Shown here: positions 42,233-50,319 of the stretch, one piece after another | How the letters are laid out: the number at the start of each line of letters is the position of its first letter | How positions within the stretch are numbered: position 1 is the stretch's first letter | Assembly: GCF_000719265.1 (NCBI RefSeq) | Contig: NZ_JOFL01000002.1 | Coordinates: forward strand, 298,301 to 362,300 | Length of the DNA stretch: 64,000 nt | Direction: 5' to 3' | From: Streptomyces roseoverticillatus | GTDB taxonomy: Bacteria > Actinomycetota > Actinomycetes > Streptomycetales > Streptomycetaceae | Made by a program: the position numbers and the translations under genes | The notes under the pieces: model-generated | The model's input: only the letters and a program-made list of their open reading frames with translations | Told to the model about the DNA's origin: nothing | Database searches by the model: none

Positions 42233-43419
42233 GCCGTCGAGTATGACCCCGGCCCCTCGGTGCGGGTGGTGACCAGTTCGGCGGCGTCGCCGTCGTCCGC
42301 GTCGGCGCCGAAGTCCTCCGCGAGCTGGGCGATGATGCGGTCGGTGGCGTGGCCGTCCCCGAAGGGATTGCCGGCCGTGGCCATCCGCGCGTAGGCGGCA
42401 GGATCATCCAAAAGGTGGACGGCGGCCTCCAGGATGGCCTCCGGTTCGGTGCCCACGAGCCGGGCCGCCCCGGTCTCGACGGCCTCGGGGCGTTCGGTGG
42501 TCGTGCGCAGGACGAGGGCGGGCTTGCCGAGGGTGGGGGCCTCCTCCTGGATGCCGCCGGAGTCGGTGAGGACCAGGTCGCAGGCGGCGAGGGTGGCGGA
42601 GAAGTCGAGGTAGCCGAGCGGTTCGGTGATCTCGATGTGCGGGTGGCCGGCCAGTTCGGGCAGGAGCGCCTCGCGGACGGCGGGGCTCTTGTGGAGCGGC
42701 AGCACCATCTCCACGTCGCCCCGGTCGGCGAGCCGCCGCAGGGCCCTGCCCATGGAGCGCATCACGGCGCCCTGGTTCTCGCGGCGGTGCAGCGTGACGA
42801 GCACGCGCCGCAGGCGGGTGCGGAAGAGGCTGTGTCCGGTGCCTTCCTCCAGCACCCACAGCAGGTTGTCGATGACGGTGTTGCCGGTGGTGAACACCTC
42901 GGCGCCGGGGACGCCTTCGGCCGTCAGGTGGTCCGCGGCCCGCCGCGTGGGAGCGAAGTGCCAGCGCGCCATCCGGCCTATCAGGCGGCGGTTGAGCTCC
43001 TCGGGGAAGGGGTTGTCGAGGACGCCGGTGCGCAGCCCCGCCTCGACGTGGGCGATGGGGACGCGCTCGTAGAAGGCGGCGAGGGCGCCGGTCAGGGCGG
43101 TGGTGGTGTCGCCCTGGACGATGACGAGGTCGGGGCGCTCGGCCCGGACCACCTCGCCGAGACCGTCCACGAGGCGGGCCGTGAGCGTGGACAGCTGCTG
43201 CCGGTCGCGCATGACGTCGAGCTGGGTGTGGACCGGGACGCGCAGGAGGTCCAGCATCTGGTGGAGCATCTCGCGGTGCTGGCCGGTGGTGACGACGAGC
43301 GGTTCGAAGAGCGGGGAGAGCGCCATGGCACGGGCCACGGGCGCCAGTTTGATGGCCTCGGGTCGGGTGCCCAGCACGAGCATGGCGCGTACGGGCGCGG
43401 TGATGAGGTCAGCGGACAT
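42229..43419 (-). CDS. wecB: UDP-N-acetylglucosamine 2-epimerase (non-hydrolysing)
   Basis: 396-aa enzyme interconverting UDP-GlcNAc and UDP-ManNAc. Motifs: LGTRPEAIKLAPV, TTGQHREML, VQGDTTTALTGALAAF, HVEAGLRTG, PFPEELNRRL, FTTGNTVIDNL, VTLHRRENQG, DSGGIQEEAPTLGKPALVLR and TTERPEAV. ATG 43419 has GGGAG about 8 nt upstream. It sits 44 nt after the GT2 synthase, implying that UDP-ManNAc is the donor or one of the donors for that synthase. Symbol given by family; this is not an enterobacterial-antigen locus. Confidence 0.93.
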   Translation of the reverse strand: MSADLITAPVRAMLVLGTRPEAIKLAPVARAMALSPLFEPLVVTTGQHREMLHQMLDLLRVPVHTQLDVMRDRQQLSTLTARLVDGLGEVVRAERPDLVIVQGDTTTALTGALAAFYERVPIAHVEAGLRTGVLDNPFPEELNRRLIGRMARWHFAPTRRAADHLTAEGVPGAEVFTTGNTVIDNLLWVLEEGTGHSLFRTRLRRVLVTLHRRENQGAVMRSMGRALRRLADRGDVEMVLPLHKSPAVREALLPELAGHPHIEITEPLGYLDFSATLAACDLVLTDSGGIQEEAPTLGKPALVLRTTTERPEAVETGAARLVGTEPEAILEAAVHLLDDPAAYARMATAGNPFGDGHATDRIIAQLAEDFGADADDGDAAELVTTRTEGPGSYSTA

Positions 43420-43463
43420 GGTTCTCCCTGGGAAGGGCCTGTCGAGCGAGGAGAGAGAGGGGG

Positions 43464-44720
43464 TCAGGTGCGCGCGGTCTTCAGCCACGTCTGCTTGCCG
43501 GTGAGCATCCGCCACAGCCCCCACCAGCCCGCGGCGAACCAGATGTAGCCGTAGAAGATGAAGACGTGCGAGAGCAGGATCGAGCGCACGAGCCCGAGGC
43601 CGCGCTCGCGCCGGCGGTAGACGAAGCCGTACGCGTAGGCCGCCGTGAACGACAGCACGTACGGGCCGATGATCCACATCGGGGTGATCAGCGGGCGCCC
43701 GGCCTGCACGGAGCCGACGGCGGTGCCGGCCACCGCGACCAGGAAGGACAGCGGCAGCAGTGAGGTGAGCAGGATGAGGACCGGGCTGGAGAGGTGGTAG
43801 AGCAGGTCGACGGCGGCCCGGGTGGGGACGGAGCGCAGGATCAGCGGCACCAGCCCCGCCGACTGCAGGTGACCCTGGAACCAGCGCGAGCGCTGGCGCA
43901 CCAGGCGGCGGACGTCGAGCACGGCCTGCTGCGAGACCGCGGCCGCGGTGCAGTGCTGGTTGGTCCAGCCGCGGGCGATGAGCCGGACCCCGAGGTCGAG
44001 GTCCTCGGTGAGCGAGTCGCTCCAGGGCCCGCCCTCCTCGCCGGGGACGGCGAGGGAGTCGAGCGCGGCGAGCCGCATGAACTGCCCGTTGCCGCCCATT
44101 CCGACGCTTCCGATATAGCGCCGGGCGCACTGGAAGACATCGCCGTAGATGACGAATTCCATGTCCTGGAGCCGGGCCAGCAGGCCCTGGTGGCGGTTGT
44201 ACATGCGGACGCCGACCTGGGTGGCGCCGACGCGCGGATTGTCGAAGAAGGGGTCGACGGACTGGACCACGTGTTCGTCGAGCCGGCCGTCGGCGTCGAC
44301 GACGCAGACGATGACGTCGTTCGGGTCGTAGCCGTCCATGAGGCCCGACTCGCGCAGGTGGCGGATTCCGGCGTTGAGGGCGGCGCCCTTGCCGCGGCGG
44401 GCGTTCGGCAGGGTGCGCTGCAGGAGGCGCACGCGCTCGGGGTCGGCGGCGCGGGCGATGCCGGCGGTGCCGTCGTCGGACGCGTCGTCGATCACCAGGG
44501 CCAGGAAATTGCCTGCGGGCAGGGCAGTGATCCGGGCAAGGCTCTCCGCGAGAACCTTTTCCTCGTTCAGACAGGCGAGCAGAAAGACGTACAGCCTTTT
44601 CCGGCGGGGGCCCCGGACGCGGCGTATGCGGCGCCGGGAGAGCAGGAACAGCGTGGTGTTGTAGCAGCCCGCCATCACGATGATCGCGATGGCGGATCCC
44701 AGCAGGACCTCGCTGGTCAA
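43464..44720 (-). CDS. Processive GT2 glycosyltransferase (exopolysaccharide synthase)
   Basis: 418-aa membrane synthase of the cellulose/hyaluronan/PNAG type. One N-terminal TM helix, cytoplasmic GT2 domain with DD (78-79, in VIDDASDDG), DAD (142-144), TED (238-240) and QRSRW (276-280), the signature of processive beta-glycosyltransferases, then four or more TM helices that would form the export channel. TTG 44720 overlaps the stop of the upstream one-TM protein (TTGA). It probably polymerises and exports a linear glycan; with a 2-epimerase in the operon, ManNAc is the best guess for the sugar. Confidence 0.88.
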   Translation of the reverse strand: MTSEVLLGSAIAIIVMAGCYNTTLFLLSRRRIRRVRGPRRKRLYVFLLACLNEEKVLAESLARITALPAGNFLALVIDDASDDGTAGIARAADPERVRLLQRTLPNARRGKGAALNAGIRHLRESGLMDGYDPNDVIVCVVDADGRLDEHVVQSVDPFFDNPRVGATQVGVRMYNRHQGLLARLQDMEFVIYGDVFQCARRYIGSVGMGGNGQFMRLAALDSLAVPGEEGGPWSDSLTEDLDLGVRLIARGWTNQHCTAAAVSQQAVLDVRRLVRQRSRWFQGHLQSAGLVPLILRSVPTRAAVDLLYHLSSPVLILLTSLLPLSFLVAVAGTAVGSVQAGRPLITPMWIIGPYVLSFTAAYAYGFVYRRRERGLGLVRSILLSHVFIFYGYIWFAAGWWGLWRMLTGKQTWLKTART

Positions 44721-44962
44721 GGCAGGTCACCGGTGGTCCGGGCCGGCACGCCGGCTTCCGGCGCGCCACGCCCCTGCGTACCGCGGGCGGCGAACCAGAA
44801 TTTGGCGGCGATGATGACGAGTGCGCTTGTGCAGTAGAGCAGGAATCCGGCCCCGGCGGCTTCCTGCAATCCCCTGGCGAAAGGAACGCCCGGTAGCACT
44901 TCCGGAGCCGCAGTGAGCCCGGCCATGGGCAGGACGGATCCCAGAGCGGGTTTTCCGTACAT
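44717..44962 (-). CDS. Small single-TM protein, partner of the GT2 synthase
   Basis: 81-aa protein with one hydrophobic helix (GFLLYCTSALVIIAAKFWFAA) in its middle and a polar Gly/Pro-rich C-terminus. ATG 44962 has a strong GGGGGAG 8 nt upstream; an upstream in-frame ATG lacks one. It is the first gene of the operon and its TGA overlaps the synthase TTG. Small membrane partners such as PgaD accompany GT2 synthases, so an accessory role is likely, but there is no detectable family. Confidence 0.7.
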   Translation of the reverse strand: MYGKPALGSVLPMAGLTAAPEVLPGVPFARGLQEAAGAGFLLYCTSALVIIAAKFWFAARGTQGRGAPEAGVPARTTGDLP

Positions 44963-45025
44963 GAGTTCTCCCCCGTATGTCGCCTCGATGCGAGGCAAGG
45001 CATGCGCAGGGAAGGTATCAGATCA

Positions 45026-45041
45026 GACAGGTAATACTGTC
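45026..45041. promoter_or_regulatory. Inverted repeat in the divergent polysaccharide intergenic region
   Basis: GACAG-GTAATA-CTGTC, 5-bp arms, 6-nt centre, inside the 322-nt AT-richer spacer between the two arms of the cluster; a candidate operator. Nothing else coding is seen in 44963-45284. Confidence 0.4.
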
Positions 45042-45190
45042 GGACTTGGTGACTATTGTTGGAGCGGAATCTCAAATTCAAAGAACCTACCGGTCGTTAT
45101 GCCTGATCGCGGCCGGATGTGACGCGTGTGGTTTCTGGTCTGCACCAACGCATCTGTACGGAACTGCCCACTCAGGACCGAAGTTGTCTA

Positions 45191-45220
45191 TTGACATGCA
45201 TCCTTCCTGGCCAGAAGAAT
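45191..45220 (+). promoter_or_regulatory. Sigma70-type promoter of the deacetylase gene
   Basis: TTGACA at 45191-45196, 18-nt spacer, AAGAAT at 45215-45220, giving a leader of roughly 60 nt before ATG 45285. The best -35/-10 pair in the window. Confidence 0.6.
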
Positions 45221-45284
45221 CTGGCGCCTGTCGGGCCCCTGACCGAACAGGGGTGGCGACCACAGCATTACCAGGGGGAATTCC

Positions 45285-47099
45285 ATGCAGAACAAGCGAG
45301 GGAGATCCAGGAAAACCCGGATCTCCGCCGTCGCCGTACTCCTCGCCGCCCTGCTGGGCGGCGTCCTGCTTTCCTGGACCGCCGGGGCCGCGATATCCAA
45401 GCCGCGCAGCACCGACGCCGTGAACCCGCTCGCGCTCTCCCCGGCGAGCAAGAAGGACCTCACCGCAGCAGCCAAGAGCAGGCTCGCCAACGACCGGCTG
45501 CGCCGCACGGGCAGCCTCACGGTCACCCCGGCGCCCCTCGCGAAGACCGCCGCCGCGGCAGCACTCGCGGCACCGGCCGGCACCTCGGCCCTCGTCCTCT
45601 ACGACACCGCCGGCCCCTACGGGCAACTGGGCGAGCTCTACGCCATGGCGACCGCCAACCTCGCCGGCCACTTCGGCACCGTCATCGCCAAGCCCGTCTC
45701 GGCCTACACCGCCGGCATGGTCAACCAGTACACGGCCACGGTCTACCTCGGCTCGACCTACTACGGGGGCACCGTCCCCGACGCCGTTCCCGCCGCCTTC
45801 TACCAGGACGCCATGGCCACCAGCCACCCCGTTACCTGGATCGGCGACAACATCTGGAACATGGCCAACGCGGTCGGCGTCACGCAGTTCAAGCAGAAGT
45901 ACGGCTGGGACCCCGCCAACTCGTTCTACGAGAGCGGCGGTTCCATCGGCGACATCAACCAGGTCACGTACAAGAACCAGCAGCTGACCCGGCAGATCCC
46001 CGCCGGCCAGGACGGCGGAGTGCTCCACCCCGCCCTCGTCACCGGCCCCGGCTTCCCGCCCGTCACCACCCTCGCCGTGGCCAAGGACGGCACCTCCGGC
46101 GCCACCACCCCCTGGGCGATCCGCACCGCGAACCTCACCTACCTCGGTGAGATCCCCTTCGCCTACGTCTCCGAGAGCGACCGCGTCATCGTCTTCGAGG
46201 ACCTCCTCTTCGACGCCCTCGCGCCCTCGGCCGCCGAGCGCCACCGGGCCTTCGTCCGCCTGGAGGACATCAGCCCCAAGGCCGACCCGGCCCAGCTGCG
46301 GACCATCGCCAACTACCTCAAGACGCAGAAGATCCCGTACGGGATCAACGTCATCCCCGTCTACAAGGACCCCAAGGGCACCTACAACAACGGCGTCCCC
46401 GAAACCCTCACCCTCGCCCAGGCACCGGCCGTCGTCACCGAGATCAAGAACATGCTCGCCGGCGGCGCCGTCCTGATGAACCACGGCTACACCCACCAGT
46501 ACGGCACGGCGAACAACCCGTACAACGGCGTCACCGGCGACGACTTCGAGTTCTTCCGCGCCCACATCGACACCGCGGACAACGTCCTCCTCGACGGGCC
46601 GCCCGCCGAGGACTCCACCGTCTGGGCCCAGAGCCGCATCACCCAGGCCCTGGCCGCATTCACCGCCGCCGGACTGCCCAGACCGGCCCTGTGGACCACA
46701 CCGCACTACGCCGCGTCCGCCACCGACTACCGCGTCCTCGGCCAGAACTACTCCGCCCGCCTGGAGCGCTCGCTGTACTTCGCCGGCACGCTCACCGGTG
46801 GCACACCGGACAACAGCCGCTACATCGGCCAGTTCTTCCCGTACGCGGTCAAGGACGTCTACGGCACCACCGTCCTGCCCGAGAACATCGGCAACTACGA
46901 GCCCGAGGCGTACAACAACCACCCGCCCCGGCTCCCCGCCGACCTCATCGCCTCCGCCAAGGCCAACCTGGCCGTCCGCGACGGCGTGGCCAGCTTCTTC
47001 TACCACCCCTACTACCCGACGGCGCCGCTGCAGCAGACGATCGAAGGCATCAAGGCCCTCGGCTACACCTTCGTCGGCCCCACGGACCTGAACAACTGA
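45285..47099 (+). CDS. DUF2334 polysaccharide deacetylase, secreted or membrane-anchored
   Basis: 604 aa. A basic start and hydrophobic segment (AVAVLLAALLGGVLLSWTAGA) form a signal peptide or anchor; then an alpha/beta region (SALVLYDTAGPYGQLGELYA, WIGDNIWNM) and from about residue 320 a DUF2334 deacetylase domain with RLEDISP at about 325 (metal Asp) and MNHGYTHQYG at about 399 (metal His pair), ending SFFYHPYYP and IKALGYTFVGP. Predicted to remove acetyl groups from an amino-sugar polymer outside the cell. AGGGGGAA precedes ATG 45285. Divergent from the synthase operon. Confidence 0.85.
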   Translation: MQNKRGRSRKTRISAVAVLLAALLGGVLLSWTAGAAISKPRSTDAVNPLALSPASKKDLTAAAKSRLANDRLRRTGSLTVTPAPLAKTAAAAALAAPAGTSALVLYDTAGPYGQLGELYAMATANLAGHFGTVIAKPVSAYTAGMVNQYTATVYLGSTYYGGTVPDAVPAAFYQDAMATSHPVTWIGDNIWNMANAVGVTQFKQKYGWDPANSFYESGGSIGDINQVTYKNQQLTRQIPAGQDGGVLHPALVTGPGFPPVTTLAVAKDGTSGATTPWAIRTANLTYLGEIPFAYVSESDRVIVFEDLLFDALAPSAAERHRAFVRLEDISPKADPAQLRTIANYLKTQKIPYGINVIPVYKDPKGTYNNGVPETLTLAQAPAVVTEIKNMLAGGAVLMNHGYTHQYGTANNPYNGVTGDDFEFFRAHIDTADNVLLDGPPAEDSTVWAQSRITQALAAFTAAGLPRPALWTTPHYAASATDYRVLGQNYSARLERSLYFAGTLTGGTPDNSRYIGQFFPYAVKDVYGTTVLPENIGNYEPEAYNNHPPRLPADLIASAKANLAVRDGVASFFYHPYYPTAPLQQTIEGIKALGYTFVGPTDLNN

Positions 47100-47114
47100 A
47101 ACCGGAGGCACGTG

Positions 47115-48170
47115 GTGAGTGCAAGAAGGAGGGCGGCCGGTGCGCTGCTCACGGCCGCCCTCCTCCTTGCCGGCTGCTCGTCCGGCTCCGGTGACGGCCC
47201 CGCGCCCGGCCCGACCGGCCGCACCGGGAGCGGGGACGGCGGAAAGGCGGCCGGACTGCGCGGCATCACCCTCCCCTCCTGGAACACCGGCGACTACGCC
47301 GGCCCGGACGCCGCGCCCTACCTGCGGCAGATCGCCGCCACCGGCGCCCGCTGGGTGACCTTCACCCCCACCTGGTACCAGGACGGCACCACCGACGCCG
47401 CCATGCACACCACCAGTGAGACCGCCGGCGACGACGCCCTCCGGCACATCATCGGCCTCGCCCACACCACCGGCCTCAAGGTCATGCTCAAACCGCACGT
47501 CGACCTCGCCAAGGGCGGCGACCGGGCCGAAATCCGGCCGGGCGACCCCGGCGCCTGGTTCGCCGCGTACGAACGCTTCATCACCCACTACGCGGAACTC
47601 GCCGCCGCCACCGACTCCGAACAACTCGCCGTCGGCACCGAACTGGCCGGCACCTCCCGCGACGGCACCCGCTGGAGCAAGGTCGTCCGCGCCGTCCGCG
47701 CCCGCTACCGCGGCCCGCTGACCTACGCCGCCAACTACGACGAATACCGCACCGTCCCCTTCTGGGACGACCTCGACGTCATCGGCATCGACGCCTACTG
47801 GCCCCTCGCCGACCGCCCCACCACCGACACCGCCCGGCTCCGCGACGCCTGGAAGCCCATCACCGGCGAACTCGCCGCCTTCTCCGCCCGCCACCACCGC
47901 AAGATCCTCTTCACCGAGGCCGGCTACGTCAGCCAGCGCGGCACCACCACCGCCCCCTACTCCTGGACCGTCAGCAAGAGCGGCGGCGAGGACGAACAGG
48001 CCGCCGCGTACGAGGCACTGCTCACCGCCCTCGACGGACAGCCCTGGTGGGCAGGGGTCTGCTGGTGGATGTGGGACGACTGGCCCGACACCGGCGAGAC
48101 GCCGCGCCGCCTCGCCTACACCCCGCACGGCAAACCGGCGGAGAGCGTGCTGCGACAGCACTGGAAGTGA
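47115..48170 (+). CDS. Lipoprotein glycoside hydrolase (GH113-like TIM barrel)
   Basis: 351-aa lipoprotein: lipobox LLAGC with Cys21, then a Ser/Gly linker and a (beta-alpha)8 barrel. ITLPSWNTGDYAG, WVTFTPTWYQDG, KVMLKPHVD, AVGTELAGTSRDG with the probable acid/base Glu, VIGIDAYWPLAD, and ILFTEAGY with the probable nucleophile Glu. Resembles GH113-type beta-mannanases and related surface glycosidases. GTG 47115 is preferred over 47112 because GGAGG then has a 6-nt spacing. It follows the deacetylase by 15 nt, so both act on the same external polymer, probably trimming it. Confidence 0.82.
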   Translation: MSARRRAAGALLTAALLLAGCSSGSGDGPAPGPTGRTGSGDGGKAAGLRGITLPSWNTGDYAGPDAAPYLRQIAATGARWVTFTPTWYQDGTTDAAMHTTSETAGDDALRHIIGLAHTTGLKVMLKPHVDLAKGGDRAEIRPGDPGAWFAAYERFITHYAELAAATDSEQLAVGTELAGTSRDGTRWSKVVRAVRARYRGPLTYAANYDEYRTVPFWDDLDVIGIDAYWPLADRPTTDTARLRDAWKPITGELAAFSARHHRKILFTEAGYVSQRGTTTAPYSWTVSKSGGEDEQAAAYEALLTALDGQPWWAGVCWWMWDDWPDTGETPRRLAYTPHGKPAESVLRQHWK

Positions 48171-48186
48171 GGGGGCTCGCCCCCTC
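48169..48186 (+). terminator. Possible terminator overlapping the glycosidase stop
   Basis: GAGGGGGC-TC-GCCCCCTC: an 8-bp G:C stem beginning within the TGA stop codon; leads directly into repeat copy B. Confidence 0.5.
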
Positions 48187-48304
48187 TCCTCCGCCGCAGC
48201 GGTGATCAGCCGCAGCGGTGTTGTCCGGCGGTGCCGGATCCGCCTGAGCCCGTACGGCACCGCCGGCCACCGCCGTCGTGGTTGCGCGCCGCCGCGGCGG
48301 ATTC
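48186..48304. repeat. Dispersed intergenic repeat, copy B
   Basis: Contains CTCCGCCGCAGCGGTGATCA, TCCGGCGGTGCCGG, CGGCACCGCCGG and a core ending CGCGCCGCCGCGGCGG, the same words as copies A and C. Confidence 0.65.
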
Positions 48305-48367
48305 AAGGATGCAGGCATCCTTGACCTGCGCGCGTCGCGGCGGGACGAAGGGCGGCCCGGCCACCCT

Positions 48368-49519
48368 TCACCTCCTGCGGTCCGCCGGGAACAGGGCCGT
48401 GACCTCCCAGCCGCCCTCCGGGGCCGGGCCCGCGCGCAGCAGCCCGCCCATCGCCTTCGCCCGCTCGCTCAGCCCCACCAGGCCGAAGCCCCCGCCCCGG
48501 GCCTTCTCCGGGAGCGCGGCCGCGTTCCTGCCGTCGTCGGCGATGCGAAGCTCCACGCCCGCGGGCACCCCGCGGACGCCGATCCGCACGGCCGTGGCGT
48601 CGGCGGCGTGCTTGCGGATGTTGGTGAGGGCCTCACGGACGACACGGTGCACGCCCGCGGCGACCTCGGCGGGGATCCAGTCCTCCAGCCCCTGCTCGAT
48701 GTAGAGGACGACGGGCGGCCCGGTGCGCGCGAACGCCTCGGTCAGCGCCCGCACCTCGGGCAGCCCGGCGACCGGCTCCGTCTCCGCCTCCCCCTCCCGC
48801 AACACGCTCACCAGGCGGCGCATCGCGCCGAGCGCCTCGCCCGCGGACGTCTCGATGCGCTCGAACGCACCGGCCGCCACGGGCCCCTCCAGCGCGGTGA
48901 AGCGGGCGGCCTGGGCCTGCACGGCGATGCCGGTGATGTGGTGGGCGACGAGGTCGTGGAGCTCACGGGCGAGTTCGAGGCGCTCGGCGGTGCGCACGGC
49001 GGTCAGGTCCCGTACGCGCTGGGCGGCGTGGCTGCGCAGGAGCAGCGAGTACGTGCCCACGACGACCAGCAGCATCGAGAAGAGGGCCGTGAACCACTCG
49101 GGGTTCAGATCGCGCATGGGCGAGGCCACGACGGCGACGGCGAGCAGCGGGCCGAGAACGCCCGCGACACGGTTCGAGGACCTGCTGACGACGAGGGTGA
49201 AGAGGACGAGCAGGGCGACGTCCTCGCCCATGCCCCAGACCACGCGCGGGTGCGGCCCGATCATGAGGACGGCGGAGGCGACCAGGGAGACCGCGGCCGC
49301 GGTGCCCGCCCGTACGGTCAGCGGTATCCACCCGTAGGGCACGGCGCACAGGCAGACGAGGACGCCCGAGGCGAGGACGACGGCGTGCGGCACGCTCGGC
49401 TGCCGGGCGAGCGCGATGCCCTCCAGCCCCACGAGGCAGAGCAGGACGGCCCCGAGGGCGGCCTTCGCGAAGACCGCCCGCCGGGGATGGCGGACGGCCC
49501 AGCCGGCCCACCTGGTCAC
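48368..49519 (-). CDS. Two-component sensor histidine kinase (NarL-family partner)
   Basis: 383-aa membrane kinase. Six hydrophobic segments in the first 150 residues, then a HisKA_3 dimerisation helix LARELHDLVAHHITGIAVQAQA with the phosphorylated His (about 190), and a HATPase domain with REALTNIRKHA (N box), LRIADDG and GGGFGLVGLSERAKAMGG. GTG 49519 overlaps the regulator stop (GTGA). No sensory domain besides the TM bundle. Signal unknown. Confidence 0.93.
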   Translation of the reverse strand: MTRWAGWAVRHPRRAVFAKAALGAVLLCLVGLEGIALARQPSVPHAVVLASGVLVCLCAVPYGWIPLTVRAGTAAAVSLVASAVLMIGPHPRVVWGMGEDVALLVLFTLVVSRSSNRVAGVLGPLLAVAVVASPMRDLNPEWFTALFSMLLVVVGTYSLLLRSHAAQRVRDLTAVRTAERLELARELHDLVAHHITGIAVQAQAARFTALEGPVAAGAFERIETSAGEALGAMRRLVSVLREGEAETEPVAGLPEVRALTEAFARTGPPVVLYIEQGLEDWIPAEVAAGVHRVVREALTNIRKHAADATAVRIGVRGVPAGVELRIADDGRNAAALPEKARGGGFGLVGLSERAKAMGGLLRAGPAPEGGWEVTALFPADRRR

Positions 49520-50193
49520 GTGCCGCCCGCGGCCAGCCCGCTCTCCCAGGCCCAGGCGGCGATCTCGACGCGATTACGGGCGTCCAGCTTCAGCTGCACG
49601 TTGGCCAGGTGGGTCTTGACCGTGGACAGCGAGACGAAGAGCTCGGCGGCGATCTCGGCGTTGGTCGCACCACGGGCCAGGCAGCGCACGACGTCGGCCT
49701 CGCGGTCGGTCAGCGGCTCCGAAGGGGCCCGCGCCGGGCCCACCGGGCCGCCGGGGGCCATGTCGCGCAGCAGGCGGACGGTGATCGCGGGCGAGATGAG
49801 GGAGTCACCCACGGCGGCCGCGTGCACGGCCTCGACGAGCATGGCGGGGCTCGCGTCCTTCAGCAGGAAGCCGGAGGCGCCGTTGCGCAGCGCGGTGTGC
49901 ACGTACTCGTCGAGGTCGAAAGTGGTGACGATGACGATGCGCGGCCGCCCGCCGGGCCCCGGCCGGGCGCCCGCACGCTCCGACAGGCGGCGGGTGACCT
50001 CCAGGCCGTCGAGCTTGGGCATGCGGATGTCCAGGAGCAGCACGTCGGGCTCGTGCTCCTCGACGGCGGCGAGGGCGGCCTCGCCGTCCACGACATCGGC
50101 GACGACCTCGATGTCGGGCTGGCTCTCCAGGATCATGCGGAAGCCGGTGCGGACCATCTCCTGGTCGTCCGCGATGACCACGGTGATCGCCAT
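49516..50193 (-). CDS. NarL/LuxR-family response regulator
   Basis: 225-aa DNA-binding regulator. Receiver domain with acidic pair IADDQ at 8-10, phospho-acceptor Asp55 in LLLDIRMPKLDG and Lys in GFLLKDAS; LuxR-type helix-turn-helix LTDREADVVRCLARGATNAEIAAELFVSLSTVKTHL. ATG 50193 has AAGGA about 8 nt upstream. First gene of the pair with the kinase. Its proximity to the polysaccharide cluster makes that a possible target, without direct evidence. Confidence 0.94.
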   Translation of the reverse strand: MAITVVIADDQEMVRTGFRMILESQPDIEVVADVVDGEAALAAVEEHEPDVLLLDIRMPKLDGLEVTRRLSERAGARPGPGGRPRIVIVTTFDLDEYVHTALRNGASGFLLKDASPAMLVEAVHAAAVGDSLISPAITVRLLRDMAPGGPVGPARAPSEPLTDREADVVRCLARGATNAEIAAELFVSLSTVKTHLANVQLKLDARNRVEIAAWAWESGLAAGGT

Positions 50194-50319
50194 ACTCGTT
50201 CCTTGCGGTTCCTTGCGCTGTGCTGGCCGTACGGCGGTGCCCGCCGTACGGGGGACTTCCCGGTGACGCCCCTCCGCCCCTCCATGTGATCGGGGGCCGG
50301 GGACCGCCGCAACCGCGGA

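Noticed and set aside
45119..46150. Overlapping frame at the start of the deacetylase gene
   Set aside because: Arg/Pro/His-rich shadow of the deacetylase frame; the real frame has a signal peptide and the DUF2334 motifs.
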